A DNA stretch of 56,175 nt from Candidatus Woesearchaeota archaeon. Its GTDB lineage: Archaea > Nanobdellota > Nanobdellia > Woesearchaeales > GW2011-AR9. The stretch spans positions 1-56,175 of the forward strand of contig JABIJM010000028.1 in the NCBI GenBank assembly GCA_018655525.1, given 5' to 3'. Under the pieces are notes generated by a model, which was not told the DNA's origin, ran no database searches, and saw only the letters and a program-made list of their open reading frames with translations. Below are positions 1-8,426 of this stretch, in pieces. The position numbers and the translations under genes were made by a program. Within the stretch, counting starts at the first letter, position 1. Each line of letters opens with the position of its first letter.

Positions 1-120
1 TTCTTCTGCTGGTGCTTCTTCAGTTGCAGGTTCTTCTGTTGTTTCTTCCGCTGGTGCTTCTTCAGTTGCAGGTTCTTCTGTTGTTTCTTCCGCTGGTGCT
101 TCTTCAGCAACAGGTTCTTC
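1..120. repeat. 42-bp tandem repeat inside the cold-shock gene
   Basis: Two near-identical 42-bp units and a partial third encode the EETTEEPATEEAPA repeat of the acidic tail. The array continues past the left edge of the window. Length variation between strains would be expected from slippage. Confidence 0.8.
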
Positions 121-378
121 CGCTTCCGGTGCAGCTTCTTCAGTTGTTTCCTCTTCAGCTGGTAAATCTGTTCGTTCGCTTCCTTTTTCAAGTAATTGAA
201 CATTATCTGCTTTTGGTCCACGGTCTCCTTCACCTGGTTCAAAAGACACACGATCATTATCTCTTAGAAATACACCTTGTGCTAATGCTGTTGAATGCAC
301 AAAATAGTCGTTTCCGTCATCACCTTGGACGAATCCAAATCCTTTTTTTCTGTTAAAAAACTTTACTGTTCCTTCCAT
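1..378 (-). CDS. Cold-shock domain protein with acidic repeat tail (3' end outside the window)
   Basis: The 126 visible codons start at ATG 378, preceded by a strong SD (TAGGAGG, 384-390). Residues 1-65 form a cold-shock domain with RNP1 KGFGFVQ and RNP2 YFVHST, so the protein should bind single-stranded nucleic acid, probably as an RNA chaperone. After about residue 70 the sequence becomes an acidic Glu/Thr/Pro/Ala tail built from a 14-residue unit (EETTEEPATEEAPA) encoded by a nearly exact 42-bp tandem repeat. The frame is open at position 1, so the total length is unknown. Classic CspA proteins have only about 70 residues; the acidic tail is the odd part and could work as a solubility or protein-interaction arm (inference). 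The CSD call is secure. Confidence 0.9.
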   Translation of the reverse strand, partial: MEGTVKFFNRKKGFGFVQGDDGNDYFVHSTALAQGVFLRDNDRVSFEPGEGDRGPKADNVQLLEKGSERTDLPAEEETTEEAAPEAEEPVAEEAPAEETTEEPATEEAPAEETTEEPATEEAPAEE

Positions 379-544
379 TTTTTCCTCCTACTAAGGTAAT
401 CCTCAAAGAAAAACTCAATTTTTTTTCCTCTTTGAACACGTTTTACCTTATATTACTACAATCAATCTGGAATGTGATTAGATTTATAAGTTTTTGTATA
501 ATTTGGGGGAGGTTTTAAATAGAATTCGGCTGTTTTTATCTATA

Positions 545-623
545 GTGGAGAGCGCGATGACGGTAGTGAACACCAACTGACCCTTCGGGGAATGATGAAC
601 GGTAGTAACTTCCTAGCGCCCAC
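545..623 (+). ncRNA. Candidate box C/D-like small RNA (K-turn guide RNA)
   Basis: A 79-nt segment folds on itself: GTGG (545-548) pairs with CCAC (620-623) and GCGC (552-555) with GCGC (616-619). Inside lie a C-like box GCGATGA (554-560), a D' box CTGA (577-580), a stem CCC-UUCG-GGG, and a perfect C' box ATGATGA (592-598). The D position reads CCTA/CTAG instead of CTGA. The two candidate guides (561-576 and 599-611) share CGGTAGT. A TATA-like TTTTAAATA (513-521) lies about 25 nt upstream, supporting the plus strand. It ends 2 nt before the stop of the convergent PAN gene. The layout matches an archaeal C/D sRNA apart from the degenerate D box; the rRNA or tRNA target was not identified. Confidence 0.5.
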
Positions 624-625
624 AA

Positions 626-1849
626 TTACCCTAATAAACTACGATGTTCAATCCCATCATCTTCTTCTTCAAATCTAATTTTTTCTGTTGCTTCTAAGAA
701 ATCTTCATGTGTCACATGATCTCTATCTTCACGAATTGCAAAGAAACCTGATTCTGTACAGACAGCTTTAATTTCAGCTCCTGTGAATCCCTCCATTTCT
801 GCAGCAAGTTTTTTCAAACTTACTTTTTGAAGATTCATTTTTTTAGTATGTACTTTTAGAATATCTGTTCTTCCTTGTTCGTTTGGAAGATCAATTTCAA
901 TTAATCTATCTAATCTTCCAGGTCTAATAATTGCGGTGTCTAAAATATCTAATCTGTTTGTTGCACCAATTATTTTTACGTTATCTAATGATTTGAATCC
1001 ATCAACTTCTGCAAGTAACTGCATGAACGTTCTATTTACTTCTCTTTCACCAGATGTTCCTGTATCCATTCTCTGTGCTGCTAATGCATCAATCTCATCA
1101 ATAAAAATAATCGTAGGTGCTTTTGATCGTGCTAATGCAAAAATTTCTTTAACTAATTTTGCACCTTCACCAATAAACTTCTGTACTAATTCAGAACCAA
1201 CAACCTCTATAAATGTTGCATTTGTAGAATGTGCAACAGCTTTTGCTAACAATGTTTTTCCAGTTCCAGGAGGACCATGTAATAAAATCCCTTTTGGTGG
1301 TTCAATTCCTACTTTTTCAAATAAATGTGGTTTTTTTAGTGGTAATTCAATGACTTCTTTAATCTCTTGTATCTCTCTAGCTAAACCACCAATCTCTTTC
1401 CAACTTTGTTTTGGTTTTTCCATGATGACATATTTCTCAACGTCAACATTGTTTACTAAATCTGCACGCCCAACAACGTTTAAAGATTTTTGATCTAAGA
1501 ATACATGGTCTCCGCTTTTGACATCTGTAGCGTCTTTAGAAACGAAACAAAAGAATTTATTTCCGTTCGGTAATTTGATGATTGCTTTGTTGTCTTCATA
1601 GATGTTTGAAACTTCTGCAACAAGTAATGCCGGACTTTTCAAACTATTTAATTCATTGTTTGCATTGTTAAATAGTTCTCTCAACATTGCACTTTCTTCT
1701 TCAAGTCTGTTTAGAGTTTTACTAATTACTAAATTCTCTCCTTGCAAACGTTCTACTGTGGATGTAAGTATTCCATTTTCTGTTTCTACGTCGTGAGGTT
1801 CTATTGTTTCTGAGTACACTATTTTTTTTGCAATGTCTTCTTTTGTCAT
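626..1849 (-). CDS. pan: Proteasome-activating nucleotidase (AAA+ unfoldase)
   Basis: The 407-residue protein is full length for PAN, the hexameric ATPase that unfolds proteins and feeds them into the archaeal 20S proteasome. An N-terminal coiled coil (about 25-72) is followed by an OB-like domain (75-135) and the AAA+ module with Walker A GPPGTGKT (192-199), Walker B IIFIDEID (247-254) and arginine-finger region RPGRLDR. The C-terminus reads SLLG: the usual hydrophobic-Tyr-X (HbYX) motif that docks into alpha-subunit pockets has Leu where Tyr is expected. The proteasome alpha gene is at 37625. CDC48-type ATPases are excluded because there is only one AAA module and a PAN-like N-terminus. Confidence 0.95.
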   Translation of the reverse strand: MTKEDIAKKIVYSETIEPHDVETENGILTSTVERLQGENLVISKTLNRLEEESAMLRELFNNANNELNSLKSPALLVAEVSNIYEDNKAIIKLPNGNKFFCFVSKDATDVKSGDHVFLDQKSLNVVGRADLVNNVDVEKYVIMEKPKQSWKEIGGLAREIQEIKEVIELPLKKPHLFEKVGIEPPKGILLHGPPGTGKTLLAKAVAHSTNATFIEVVGSELVQKFIGEGAKLVKEIFALARSKAPTIIFIDEIDALAAQRMDTGTSGEREVNRTFMQLLAEVDGFKSLDNVKIIGATNRLDILDTAIIRPGRLDRLIEIDLPNEQGRTDILKVHTKKMNLQKVSLKKLAAEMEGFTGAEIKAVCTESGFFAIREDRDHVTHEDFLEATEKIRFEEEDDGIEHRSLLG

Positions 1850-2030
1850 AATTTTACTAAAAACGGTTCTGCTTTTTAAACATTTAGTTATTTCTTGGCG
1901 AGTTTAACATTTTTGAATTATTTTTTTTGTAATTTTTTTTCTTTGTTTTTTTTATTGTCATAAAAAGGAAAACCTTAAAAAGGTAAACTGCTTTTCTAAC
2001 AGTAGAAATATCCTAAAGAGGTGATTGATG

Positions 2031-2609
2031 ATGGCTGTAACAAAAAAAAGAAGCGTGAAAAGAAAAGCGCCAGCAAAAAGAAAGGTAGCTGCTAAGAGGA
2101 AAGTTGTAAAACGAAAAGCACCTGCTAAAAGAAAAGCTCCTGCTAAGAAGAAGGCAGCAGCAAGAAAAAAAGTTGTTAAGAAAAAAGTAGCTAAAAAGAA
2201 AGTTGCTAAGAAGAAAAAAGTAGCTAAAAGAAAAGTAGCAAAGAAAAAACCTGCTAAGAAGAAAAAAGTAGCTAAAAAGAAACCAGCTAAGAAAAAAGCA
2301 GTGAAAAAGAAACCTGCTAAGAAGAAAGTAGCTAAAAAGAAACCAGCTAAGAAAGTAGCAGCAGGCAAAAAAGCAGCAGCAACACGTAAGCGTAAAACCG
2401 CAGTACGTAAGAAAGCAGGCAAGAAAGCAGCAGCAACACGTAAGCGTAAAACCGCAGTACGTAAGAAAGCAGGCAAGAAAGCAGCAGCAACCGTAAAGCG
2501 TAAAAAAGCAGTACGAAGAGCAGCAGGCAAGAAAGCAGCAGTAACTCGTAAGAAAAAAACAGCAGTTCGTAAGAAAGCTGGAAAAAAAGCGGCTAAAAAA
2601 CGTAAATAA
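2031..2609 (+). CDS. Lysine/alanine-rich, H1-like DNA-binding repeat protein
   Basis: This 192-residue protein is almost entirely Lys, Arg, Ala, Val and Pro. The first half consists of KKVAKKKPAKK-type motifs; the last 81 residues are four and a half copies of an 18-residue unit (GKKAAATRKRKTAVRKKA). It resembles the basic tails of eukaryotic H1 and bacterial HupB or Hc1, so a nucleoid-compacting role is likely (inference). It has no histone fold or HU domain. TTG 2025, ATG 2028 and ATG 2031 are all in frame; 2031 is chosen because GAGGTG (2018-2023) lies 7 nt upstream. A TATA-like CTTAAAAA sits near 1970. A long T-rich tract follows the stop. Confidence 0.75.
   Translation: MAVTKKRSVKRKAPAKRKVAAKRKVVKRKAPAKRKAPAKKKAAARKKVVKKKVAKKKVAKKKKVAKRKVAKKKPAKKKKVAKKKPAKKKAVKKKPAKKKVAKKKPAKKVAAGKKAAATRKRKTAVRKKAGKKAAATRKRKTAVRKKAGKKAAATVKRKKAVRRAAGKKAAVTRKKKTAVRKKAGKKAAKKRK
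2364..2606 (+). repeat. 54-bp tandem repeat (18-aa units)
   Basis: Four 54-bp units and a partial fifth encode GKKAAATRKRKTAVRKKA and variants. Units 1 and 2 are almost identical at DNA level, units 3 and 4 have diverged, so the array has probably expanded recently by slippage or unequal exchange. Confidence 0.85.
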
Positions 2610-2637
2610 ATTTATTTTTTATTTTTTTTATTTTTTC
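2610..2637 (+). terminator. T-rich terminator between convergent genes
   Basis: Several T runs (TTTATTTTTTATTTTTTTTATTTT pattern) immediately follow the stop of the Lys-rich gene. Archaeal RNA polymerase stops at such U tracts. The opposing gene ends at 2637. Confidence 0.5.
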
Positions 2638-4589
2638 TAGAATAATTTAAGAAATATATTAAAGAACATCTTGAGTTTTTCTTCTAACCTTTCTGAATTA
2701 ACTTTAAGATTTTCGGTTATGATTTTATTATATTCATTTCCTTCTTCATCTTTCCAACTAATCTCTATTACAATCTTATTATTAAAGCTAAAAGGTGGGT
2801 CATTTAATTGAAGTGTTAATTCTTGTTTATCATTTAAATCATTTAAGTTCCATGCATTTTCAAATTTAGGTCCTTTAATTGATACTTTGACTTCTTTTGG
2901 TATTGCAAAAGATTCTTTTCTGACATCTATTTTAAAATTAGCAGTCTTTCCGTATTCAAGGTTCTTTGGAAGAATTACTTCAGTGATAATTAAAGGTTTA
3001 TCGACTATTTGATAATCGTAAGATTCCCTTTTCTCTATATTTCCGTTTTCTGCAGAAACAAAAACCTTTTGCCACCCTGCATCTTCTGTTTTTACGGTAA
3101 TCTCTTCTGTGATTTTTTGGTTAATTGCAAGATTTACAATCTCGCAAATGTTTTCAATACAAAAATTGATGTTTTTTAGATTTTTATTACCTGTGTTTTT
3201 TATTGTACAGGGAATTTTTAATAATTCATTTTGTTGTATTGACTTTGGCATATTACAATCAAAAGAAATTTTTTGAGAATACGTTTTATCTTCATTTTTC
3301 ACTTCTAATTGTTTGATTTCATCAAATGAAAACGTTTGTTCTCCTTTTTCAGCTCTAAAACTATCAGAAATACTATTGTTTTTTTCTGAATATAAAGAGA
3401 TGGGAAATTCATACCAGTATTTCTGATCCAATTTGTCATTCAGTTTTAACGTCCAGTACGTTTCCTTACGTTCCCCAGGTGCAAGAAGAATTGTTCTTCT
3501 ATTTCGTTCAATAATTTCAACTTCTTTAGGTACTGCAAGTTGTAACGTCGTTGCTTGATAATAATTCTCATTGTTTATGATAATCCCTTTAACACGATTA
3601 TAACTATTAAACCCAATTTTTGATGCGTGGACGTCTGTGGAAAGAACAATTTCATCTTCTGTCAATGTTCCTTGATCTAATACTTTCACATTGAAATCAA
3701 GATTTTTAGCTTCTAAATCAATGTTGTTTGCAAACCATTCAAACTCTGTTGCAGGTTCCTTTGGATCAAATCCATCTCGCAATTTAATATGTGTTACATC
3801 TACATATCCATATTCGCCAAATGTAATATCAAATCCAACCCATCCCACTTCAGGAAAATATACTTCTCCCCATCCATGTGGTTGCCAAGGTTCATCAAAT
3901 AAATCTGATGTTGAATAACTAATGCCTGATGCAAATCTTGCAGGAATTCCCAAAGAACGTGCCATCGCTACAAACAGAGAAGTCATCTCATCACATACAC
4001 CATTTTTGTTTTCTAACGTCCATGACGCAGTTTGTGAAGCAGATGCAGTTAATGTGTTTAAATCGTATTTGATATTTTTTTCAACCCATTCTGCAAGTTT
4101 AAATGATACCTTAAACAAATCATCTTCGCCTTCAGCTAACTCGGAAGCCATTTTAATGATGTTAATATCGTTAGAATCAATTGTTTCGGTTGGTTCAGTA
4201 TATTGTTCAAAACCAATTAATTTTTCTTTGGATATTGGAAACGCAATTTTTTTTGAAACTTTATTTCTTTTATTTTTTGTTTGAACTGTTGCCTCATAAC
4301 CATATTGTTTTTCTTCGACTCTTTTATCTGTCCAGATATAATTAATATGATTCTCTTCAACAATCCCTTCAGTATCTATATTTACAATGGTTTGTCTAAA
4401 ATTGTCTTTTGGGAATAATAATAAATTTGTTTTTACTTGTTTAATTGTTCCTCCGGATTGTGTTGGAATTAAATCAAATGAACCATCAACTTCCAATTCT
4501 AAGACTAATTGGTCGTAATCATAGAGGCTTGCAGCAGATACCGTAGAAATACAGAGTAATAATACTAATAGGAACACACCTCTTTTCAT
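2637..4589 (-). CDS. Secreted transglutaminase-like (papain-fold) protein
   Basis: The 650-residue product has a Sec signal peptide (MKRGVFLLVLLLCISTVSA, cleavage after about residue 19). A transglutaminase-like domain (about 140-262) shows the triad: Cys199 in NGVCDEMTSLF, His238 in WQPHGWGEVYF and Asp254 in GWVGFDITFG. This superfamily covers cross-linkers, proteases and peptidases, so the reaction is not settled. Residues 290-600 look like several beta-sandwich segments of the kind found in archaeal surface proteins, and the chain ends in a short hydrophobic stretch (MFFNIFLKLF). Action at the cell surface is inferred from the signal peptide. It is convergent with the Lys-rich gene and divergent from the ThiI-like gene. 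Confidence 0.85.
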   Translation of the reverse strand: MKRGVFLLVLLLCISTVSAASLYDYDQLVLELEVDGSFDLIPTQSGGTIKQVKTNLLLFPKDNFRQTIVNIDTEGIVEENHINYIWTDKRVEEKQYGYEATVQTKNKRNKVSKKIAFPISKEKLIGFEQYTEPTETIDSNDINIIKMASELAEGEDDLFKVSFKLAEWVEKNIKYDLNTLTASASQTASWTLENKNGVCDEMTSLFVAMARSLGIPARFASGISYSTSDLFDEPWQPHGWGEVYFPEVGWVGFDITFGEYGYVDVTHIKLRDGFDPKEPATEFEWFANNIDLEAKNLDFNVKVLDQGTLTEDEIVLSTDVHASKIGFNSYNRVKGIIINNENYYQATTLQLAVPKEVEIIERNRRTILLAPGERKETYWTLKLNDKLDQKYWYEFPISLYSEKNNSISDSFRAEKGEQTFSFDEIKQLEVKNEDKTYSQKISFDCNMPKSIQQNELLKIPCTIKNTGNKNLKNINFCIENICEIVNLAINQKITEEITVKTEDAGWQKVFVSAENGNIEKRESYDYQIVDKPLIITEVILPKNLEYGKTANFKIDVRKESFAIPKEVKVSIKGPKFENAWNLNDLNDKQELTLQLNDPPFSFNNKIVIEISWKDEEGNEYNKIITENLKVNSERLEEKLKMFFNIFLKLF

Positions 4590-4635
4590 ATAGTTGTAAT
4601 GATGATTGGGATTATAAATGTTTTCACACCCAAAA

Positions 4636-4646
4636 AACTTAAATAC
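4636..4646 (+). promoter_or_regulatory. TATA box for the ThiI-like gene
   Basis: AAACTTAAATAC lies about 25 nt upstream of ATG 4668 with no SD between, as expected of a leaderless archaeal transcript. It decides the start over the TTG at 4659. Confidence 0.6.
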
Positions 4647-4667
4647 CCTATATAATACTTGAATCTC

Positions 4668-5285
4668 ATGGAAAAAGGGGTAGCATTACTTTCTGGAGGC
4701 ATTGATTCGCCAGTTGCAATTCATATGATGCAGAATAGACTAGATGTTATTGCAGCACATTTTCATCAAGAACCGTTAGCAGATAAAAAGGAAGTTGAAA
4801 AGGTAAAAGAACTTGTGAAACATCTTGGGTTAAAGAAAGTCTATTTAATTCCATTCGTGCCAGTGTTGAAAGCATTAGTAGATAAATGTGACCACAAGAA
4901 CTATTTTATTCTGCAGAAAATTTTAATGTTTAAATCTGCGTCAATTATTGCGAAGAAGGAAGGAGCTAAAGCATTAATTACAGGAGAAAATCTTGGTCAA
5001 GTAAGTAGTCAGACTTTATCTAACCTAAAAACAATCTCTTTACATGTTGATTGTGAAATCTTTCGTCCTCTTCTTACATTTGATAAACAAGAGATTATTA
5101 ACATTGCAAAAAAGATTGAAACATATGAGATCTCAAAAGGTCCAGAAATTTGTAACCTTCTTGGACCAAAATCACCAGCAACAAAATCCAAACCTGAATT
5201 AATTACGAAGGAATTGGAAAGATTTGATTATGCTACGTTCTTGGAAGAAGCTTTAAATAATGCAGATATTATAAAAATAAAATAA
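4668..5285 (+). CDS. Short ThiI-like PP-loop sulfurtransferase, no THUMP domain
   Basis: This 205-residue protein matches the adenylation (AANH) domain of ThiI, which makes 4-thiouridine in tRNA or takes part in thiazole synthesis. The PP-loop SGGIDSPVA is at residues 9-17, followed by the family signatures TGENLGQVSSQTL, FRPLLTFDKQEII and TYEISKGPEICNLLGPK. Canonical ThiI (about 380-480 residues) has N-terminal ferredoxin-like and THUMP domains that bind tRNA; here translation begins directly at the catalytic domain, and the TATA-ATG spacing supports this start, so it is not a miscalled start. Either a separate THUMP protein supplies tRNA binding or the substrate differs (inference). Confidence 0.8.
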   Translation: MEKGVALLSGGIDSPVAIHMMQNRLDVIAAHFHQEPLADKKEVEKVKELVKHLGLKKVYLIPFVPVLKALVDKCDHKNYFILQKILMFKSASIIAKKEGAKALITGENLGQVSSQTLSNLKTISLHVDCEIFRPLLTFDKQEIINIAKKIETYEISKGPEICNLLGPKSPATKSKPELITKELERFDYATFLEEALNNADIIKIK

Positions 5286-5289
5286 AAAA

Positions 5290-5877
5290 TTAACGTAATG
5301 TTGCGTGTGTTTCAAAGATTTTACAATTACGCATATAACAATGAGCAACATTATCAAAAAGTGCACCATCTAATTTAAAATCTTCCATCACTTCTGCACA
5401 AATTTGATATAATCTTGAAACTTGATTGTTTGAATCCAATGAACTTGGAACAGATTTTATATCTTTTTTTGTTCGTTTGAATGTGTTTCCATCTTCTGTC
5501 CATGCTACATATCCAAAATCTTCATTTCCTGTATTTAACCAATTAAAGAGTTCCTGACTTAGTGGATATGCTCCAATTACAAAAGAAGGTTCAAATATTG
5601 GGTTTTGTGCAAATTCTCCGTTTAGATCTCCGAATTGTGCTAGGTATACTACTCCTTGCATTTTTGATACGGTTGTTGCACCTGCCATAATCATACCATC
5701 AAGAAAATCTTTTTTTAGTTGCCTAACAGGATATTTATTTTCTTCAAAATCTTGATCTAAACAAATAGGATCCCTTTCTAAATTTACTGTTCTAAGATTG
5801 TGGTTGGGCTCATAATTATATTTGGATTGAATTCTTGCCTTATATTCTTCATCCGATTCTACTGCTTGGTCTGCCAT
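5290..5877 (-). CDS. Hypothetical acidic soluble protein
   Basis: I do not recognise this 195-residue protein. It has no signal peptide or membrane helix, an acidic N-terminus (MADQAVESDEEYKARI) and scattered Cys and aromatic residues without a metal-binding pattern. The start at 5877 is supported by GGAG upstream in GGAGATATAAAATGG. Its stop lies 4 nt from the stop of the convergent ThiI-like gene. Confidence 0.65.
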   Translation of the reverse strand: MADQAVESDEEYKARIQSKYNYEPNHNLRTVNLERDPICLDQDFEENKYPVRQLKKDFLDGMIMAGATTVSKMQGVVYLAQFGDLNGEFAQNPIFEPSFVIGAYPLSQELFNWLNTGNEDFGYVAWTEDGNTFKRTKKDIKSVPSSLDSNNQVSRLYQICAEVMEDFKLDGALFDNVAHCYMRNCKIFETHATLR

Positions 5878-6016
5878 TTTATATCTCCAACCCCAAAACC
5901 AATTTAATACTTAAATAAGATATTCACTTTATAAACTTTTCTTGGTATTTTTCTCACTTTTTCAAGAAAATTAAGAGAGAATGTTGAGTTATAGAGGACA
6001 CTTCCAAAAGAAAGTT

Positions 6017-6034
6017 TTAAGAATGTCAAGATTC
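6017..6034 (+). promoter_or_regulatory. Small inverted repeat just upstream of cysS
   Basis: AAGAAT and ATTCTT flank a 6-nt loop, ending 13 nt before the cysS ATG and just after the TTTTAA core-promoter candidate (6014-6019). It sits where transcription starts, so it could be a small operator; it is weak evidence on its own. Confidence 0.25.
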
Positions 6035-6047
6035 TTGCTATCTCATT

Positions 6048-7415
6048 ATGGTATTAATACTATACAATACATTAACACGTAAAAAAGAACCATTTAAACC
6101 AATTGTAAAAGGAAATGTTGGACTTTATACATGTGGTCCAACAGTTTATCATTACGCACATATTGGAAATTTACGTAGTTTTATCTTTGAAGATGTATTG
6201 AAACGTGTTCTTCTTTTGAATAAACTTAAAGTTAAACATGTGATGAACATAACAGATGTTGGTCATCTTACATCAGATTCTGATGAGGGTGAAGATAAGA
6301 TGTTGAAAGGTGCAAGACGTGAGAAAAAAACTGTATGGGAAGTCGCAGAATTTTATACAAAAGCATTTCAAGATGATTTGAAGAAGTTGAATATTATCTC
6401 TCCTAACAAATGGGCAAAGGCAACAGACCATATCAAAGAACAAATATCTATGATCCAAACTTTAGAAAAGAAAGGATTTACATATGCGTCTGGTGGCAAT
6501 GTATATTTTGATACTTCTAAATCTAAAGATTATGGAAAACTTACAAATCTTGATTTTGAAAGTAAAGCACGTGTTTCCAAAGATAAGAATAAAAAAAATC
6601 AACATGATTTTGTATTATGGTTTACAAAATCTAAATTTGATTCTCAAGAAATGAAATGGGATTCTCCTTTTGGAAAAGGATATCCTGGTTGGCATTTAGA
6701 ATGTTCAGCAATGGCTTCTAAATACTTAGGAGAACAATTTGATATTCATTGTGGTGGTATGGATCTTGCACCAATACATCACACAAACGAAATTGCACAA
6801 TCAGAAGGTGCATTTGGAAAGAAATGGGTGAATTACTGGTTACATAGCGAATTCCTTGTATTAAAGAAAGGCGAAAAGATGTCTAAGAGTTCAGGAGATT
6901 TCTTGACATTATCTGTATTAGGTGAGAAAGGATTTGATCCTCTTGTCTATAGATATTTCTGTTTAGGAACATCTTATAGGAATCCTTTAATGTATTCAGA
7001 GGATGCTTTAGTTTCCTCTGGAAATGCTTTACGTAAATTATATGATAAGATTCTTGAAATAAAAGGAACCAGTGGTAAAGTAAGTAAGAAACATCTAAAA
7101 TCATTTACAGATGCTGTCTCCGATGATTTAAACACACCAAAAGGATTAGCAGTTATGTGGGAAGTTCTTGGAAGTAATTTGAAAGATGCAGATAAATATG
7201 CTACTTTATTAGAATTTGATTCTGTGTTAGGATTAGGATTGAAAAGTTTGAAGAAAGAAAAGATTCCTACAGAAGTTGTAAAGTTGGCAAAGGAACGATT
7301 GGCAGCAAGAAATTCTAAGGAATGGGCCAAATCCGACAAATTACGTGAGAAAATACGTGGTTTGGGCTGGGACATTGGCGATACGAAGGATGGCTATGAT
7401 TTGAGGAAAGCATAA
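6048..7415 (+). CDS. cysS: Cysteinyl-tRNA synthetase
   Basis: The 455-residue class I synthetase charges tRNA-Cys. The HIGH motif is HIGN (38-41) within [17 protein letters not shown] is at 277-281, and zinc ligands Cys29, Cys219 (GWHLECS), His244 and Glu248 ([13 protein letters not shown]) are all present. The C-terminal anticodon-binding segment is present and the total length is normal for the family. The final 22 nt overlap the end of the convergent DHH gene. Confidence 0.97.
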   Translation: MVLILYNTLTRKKEPFKPIVKGNVGLYTCGPTVYHYAHIGNLRSFIFEDVLKRVLLLNKLKVKHVMNITDVGHLTSDSDEGEDKMLKGARREKKTVWEVAEFYTKAFQDDLKKLNIISPNKWAKATDHIKEQISMIQTLEKKGFTYASGGNVYFDTSKSKDYGKLTNLDFESKARVSKDKNKKNQHDFVLWFTKSKFDSQEMKWDSPFGKGYPGWHLECSAMASKYLGEQFDIHCGGMDLAPIHHTNEIAQSEGAFGKKWVNYWLHSEFLVLKKGEKMSKSSGDFLTLSVLGEKGFDPLVYRYFCLGTSYRNPLMYSEDALVSSGNALRKLYDKILEIKGTSGKVSKKHLKSFTDAVSDDLNTPKGLAVMWEVLGSNLKDADKYATLLEFDSVLGLGLKSLKKEKIPTEVVKLAKERLAARNSKEWAKSDKLREKIRGLGWDIGDTKDGYDLRKA

Positions 7416-8344
7416 TCCTTAGATTTTATCATTTCTTTGATTTTTGGAACCATTTCTTTTCGCATAATGTGGTGATCTGTTTTAGCAATATTTTTTTTAA
7501 AATTTATACCTAACGTGGATGTGAGGATTTCTTTAGTTTCTTTTTCTATAGCTACAAAAATATTAAATCCTTTTTCTAAGTCAATACAATTTAGGAACAT
7601 ATACTGCACAGATCTCTCATTTTTTATTTTTTGTAACAATTCTTGTAATTCTAGTAAATTTTTATTAATAAAATCATCAACATTAACAATTTCTAATTGT
7701 GCAATTCCAATTTTTCCATTCGTAGATTCAAAATCTTTAAAATCACTTAATAACACGTCCTTTAAAGGTTCTGTAAACTTTGATTTATGAGAAAACATTT
7801 GGTGAACATAATCTTCCGGAATATCTACTTTTTCTTTTAACCATTCTGCCATATTTTTATCCCTTACAGTTGTCAATTTTCCTTTGAAATTTAAAGTATT
7901 AGAAACAATTGCGGAAAAAAGTAAAATTGCAGATTCTTTTGAAATTTCTATTTTTTCTTTCTTAAACCTTTCAGTTATAAGAGTCGCACATGAACCAACT
8001 AATTCAACTTGGGTTATTGCACCTGGGAATTTTTTTAGATCTTCTGATTTCCTATGGTCAATAATTTCAATTATCTGTTCTGCTTTTATCTTTGAGGGTA
8101 TTCTTAAAATTTCACTAGCATCAACTAATATTATCTTTTTATATTCATTTATTAATTTCTCTGCATTTTTTATTTTAATGTTAAATTTATCTAATACAAA
8201 TTGGGCTTCTTTATGGACTTTTCCAAAAACTCCTGCTTGCGCATTAATATTCTTATTTCGCAGGAATTCAGAGTATGCATAAGAACAAGCAGTCCCATCT
8301 ACATCGGGGTTATTGTAAGAAGTAACTAAGATTTTTTCATCCAT
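7394..8344 (-). CDS. DHH/DHHA2 phosphoesterase, family II pyrophosphatase-like with altered metal motifs
   Basis: The 316-residue protein has the two-domain layout of Mn-dependent (family II) inorganic pyrophosphatases: a DHH domain with NPDVDG (about 14-19), [14 protein letters not shown] and [11 protein letters not shown], and a DHHA2 domain ending in RKEMVPKI. The first motif, normally GHKNPDTDS, here reads SYNNPDVDG, and DHH reads DHR, so two usual metal-coordinating His are replaced. Activity or metal use may differ; related exopolyphosphatases or oligonucleotide phosphatases are alternatives. Start at 8344 is chosen because a TATA-like CATATAAAC (8366-8374) lies about 26 nt upstream; ATGs at 8350 and 8356 are in frame. 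Confidence 0.75.
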   Translation of the reverse strand: MDEKILVTSYNNPDVDGTACSYAYSEFLRNKNINAQAGVFGKVHKEAQFVLDKFNIKIKNAEKLINEYKKIILVDASEILRIPSKIKAEQIIEIIDHRKSEDLKKFPGAITQVELVGSCATLITERFKKEKIEISKESAILLFSAIVSNTLNFKGKLTTVRDKNMAEWLKEKVDIPEDYVHQMFSHKSKFTEPLKDVLLSDFKDFESTNGKIGIAQLEIVNVDDFINKNLLELQELLQKIKNERSVQYMFLNCIDLEKGFNIFVAIEKETKEILTSTLGINFKKNIAKTDHHIMRKEMVPKIKEMIKSKDYAFLKS

Positions 8345-8385
8345 GGTCATATTCATCTATCCTAACATATAAACATTTCCATAAC

Positions 8386-8423
8386 CTATAAATACCTAAA
8401 ACCGTTTCTTAGATAAAGGTGAT
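8386..8423 (+). promoter_or_regulatory. TATA box and SD of the thiol-redox operon
   Basis: CTATAAATAC (8386-8395) is a textbook archaeal TATA box, followed by the SD AAGGTGAT (8416-8423) before ATG 8427. A second TATA on the other strand (8366-8374) serves the divergent DHH gene. Confidence 0.6.
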
Positions 8424-8426
8424 TAG

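Noticed and set aside
936-1493. Long frame opposite pan on the plus strand
   Set aside because: It is the mirror of a strongly conserved AAA+ gene and has no domain, SD or promoter.
1958-2530. Hydrophobic Leu/Phe/Ala-rich frame opposite the Lys-rich gene
   Set aside because: Antisense of Lys/Ala codons gives Phe/Leu-rich runs; no start signal is present.
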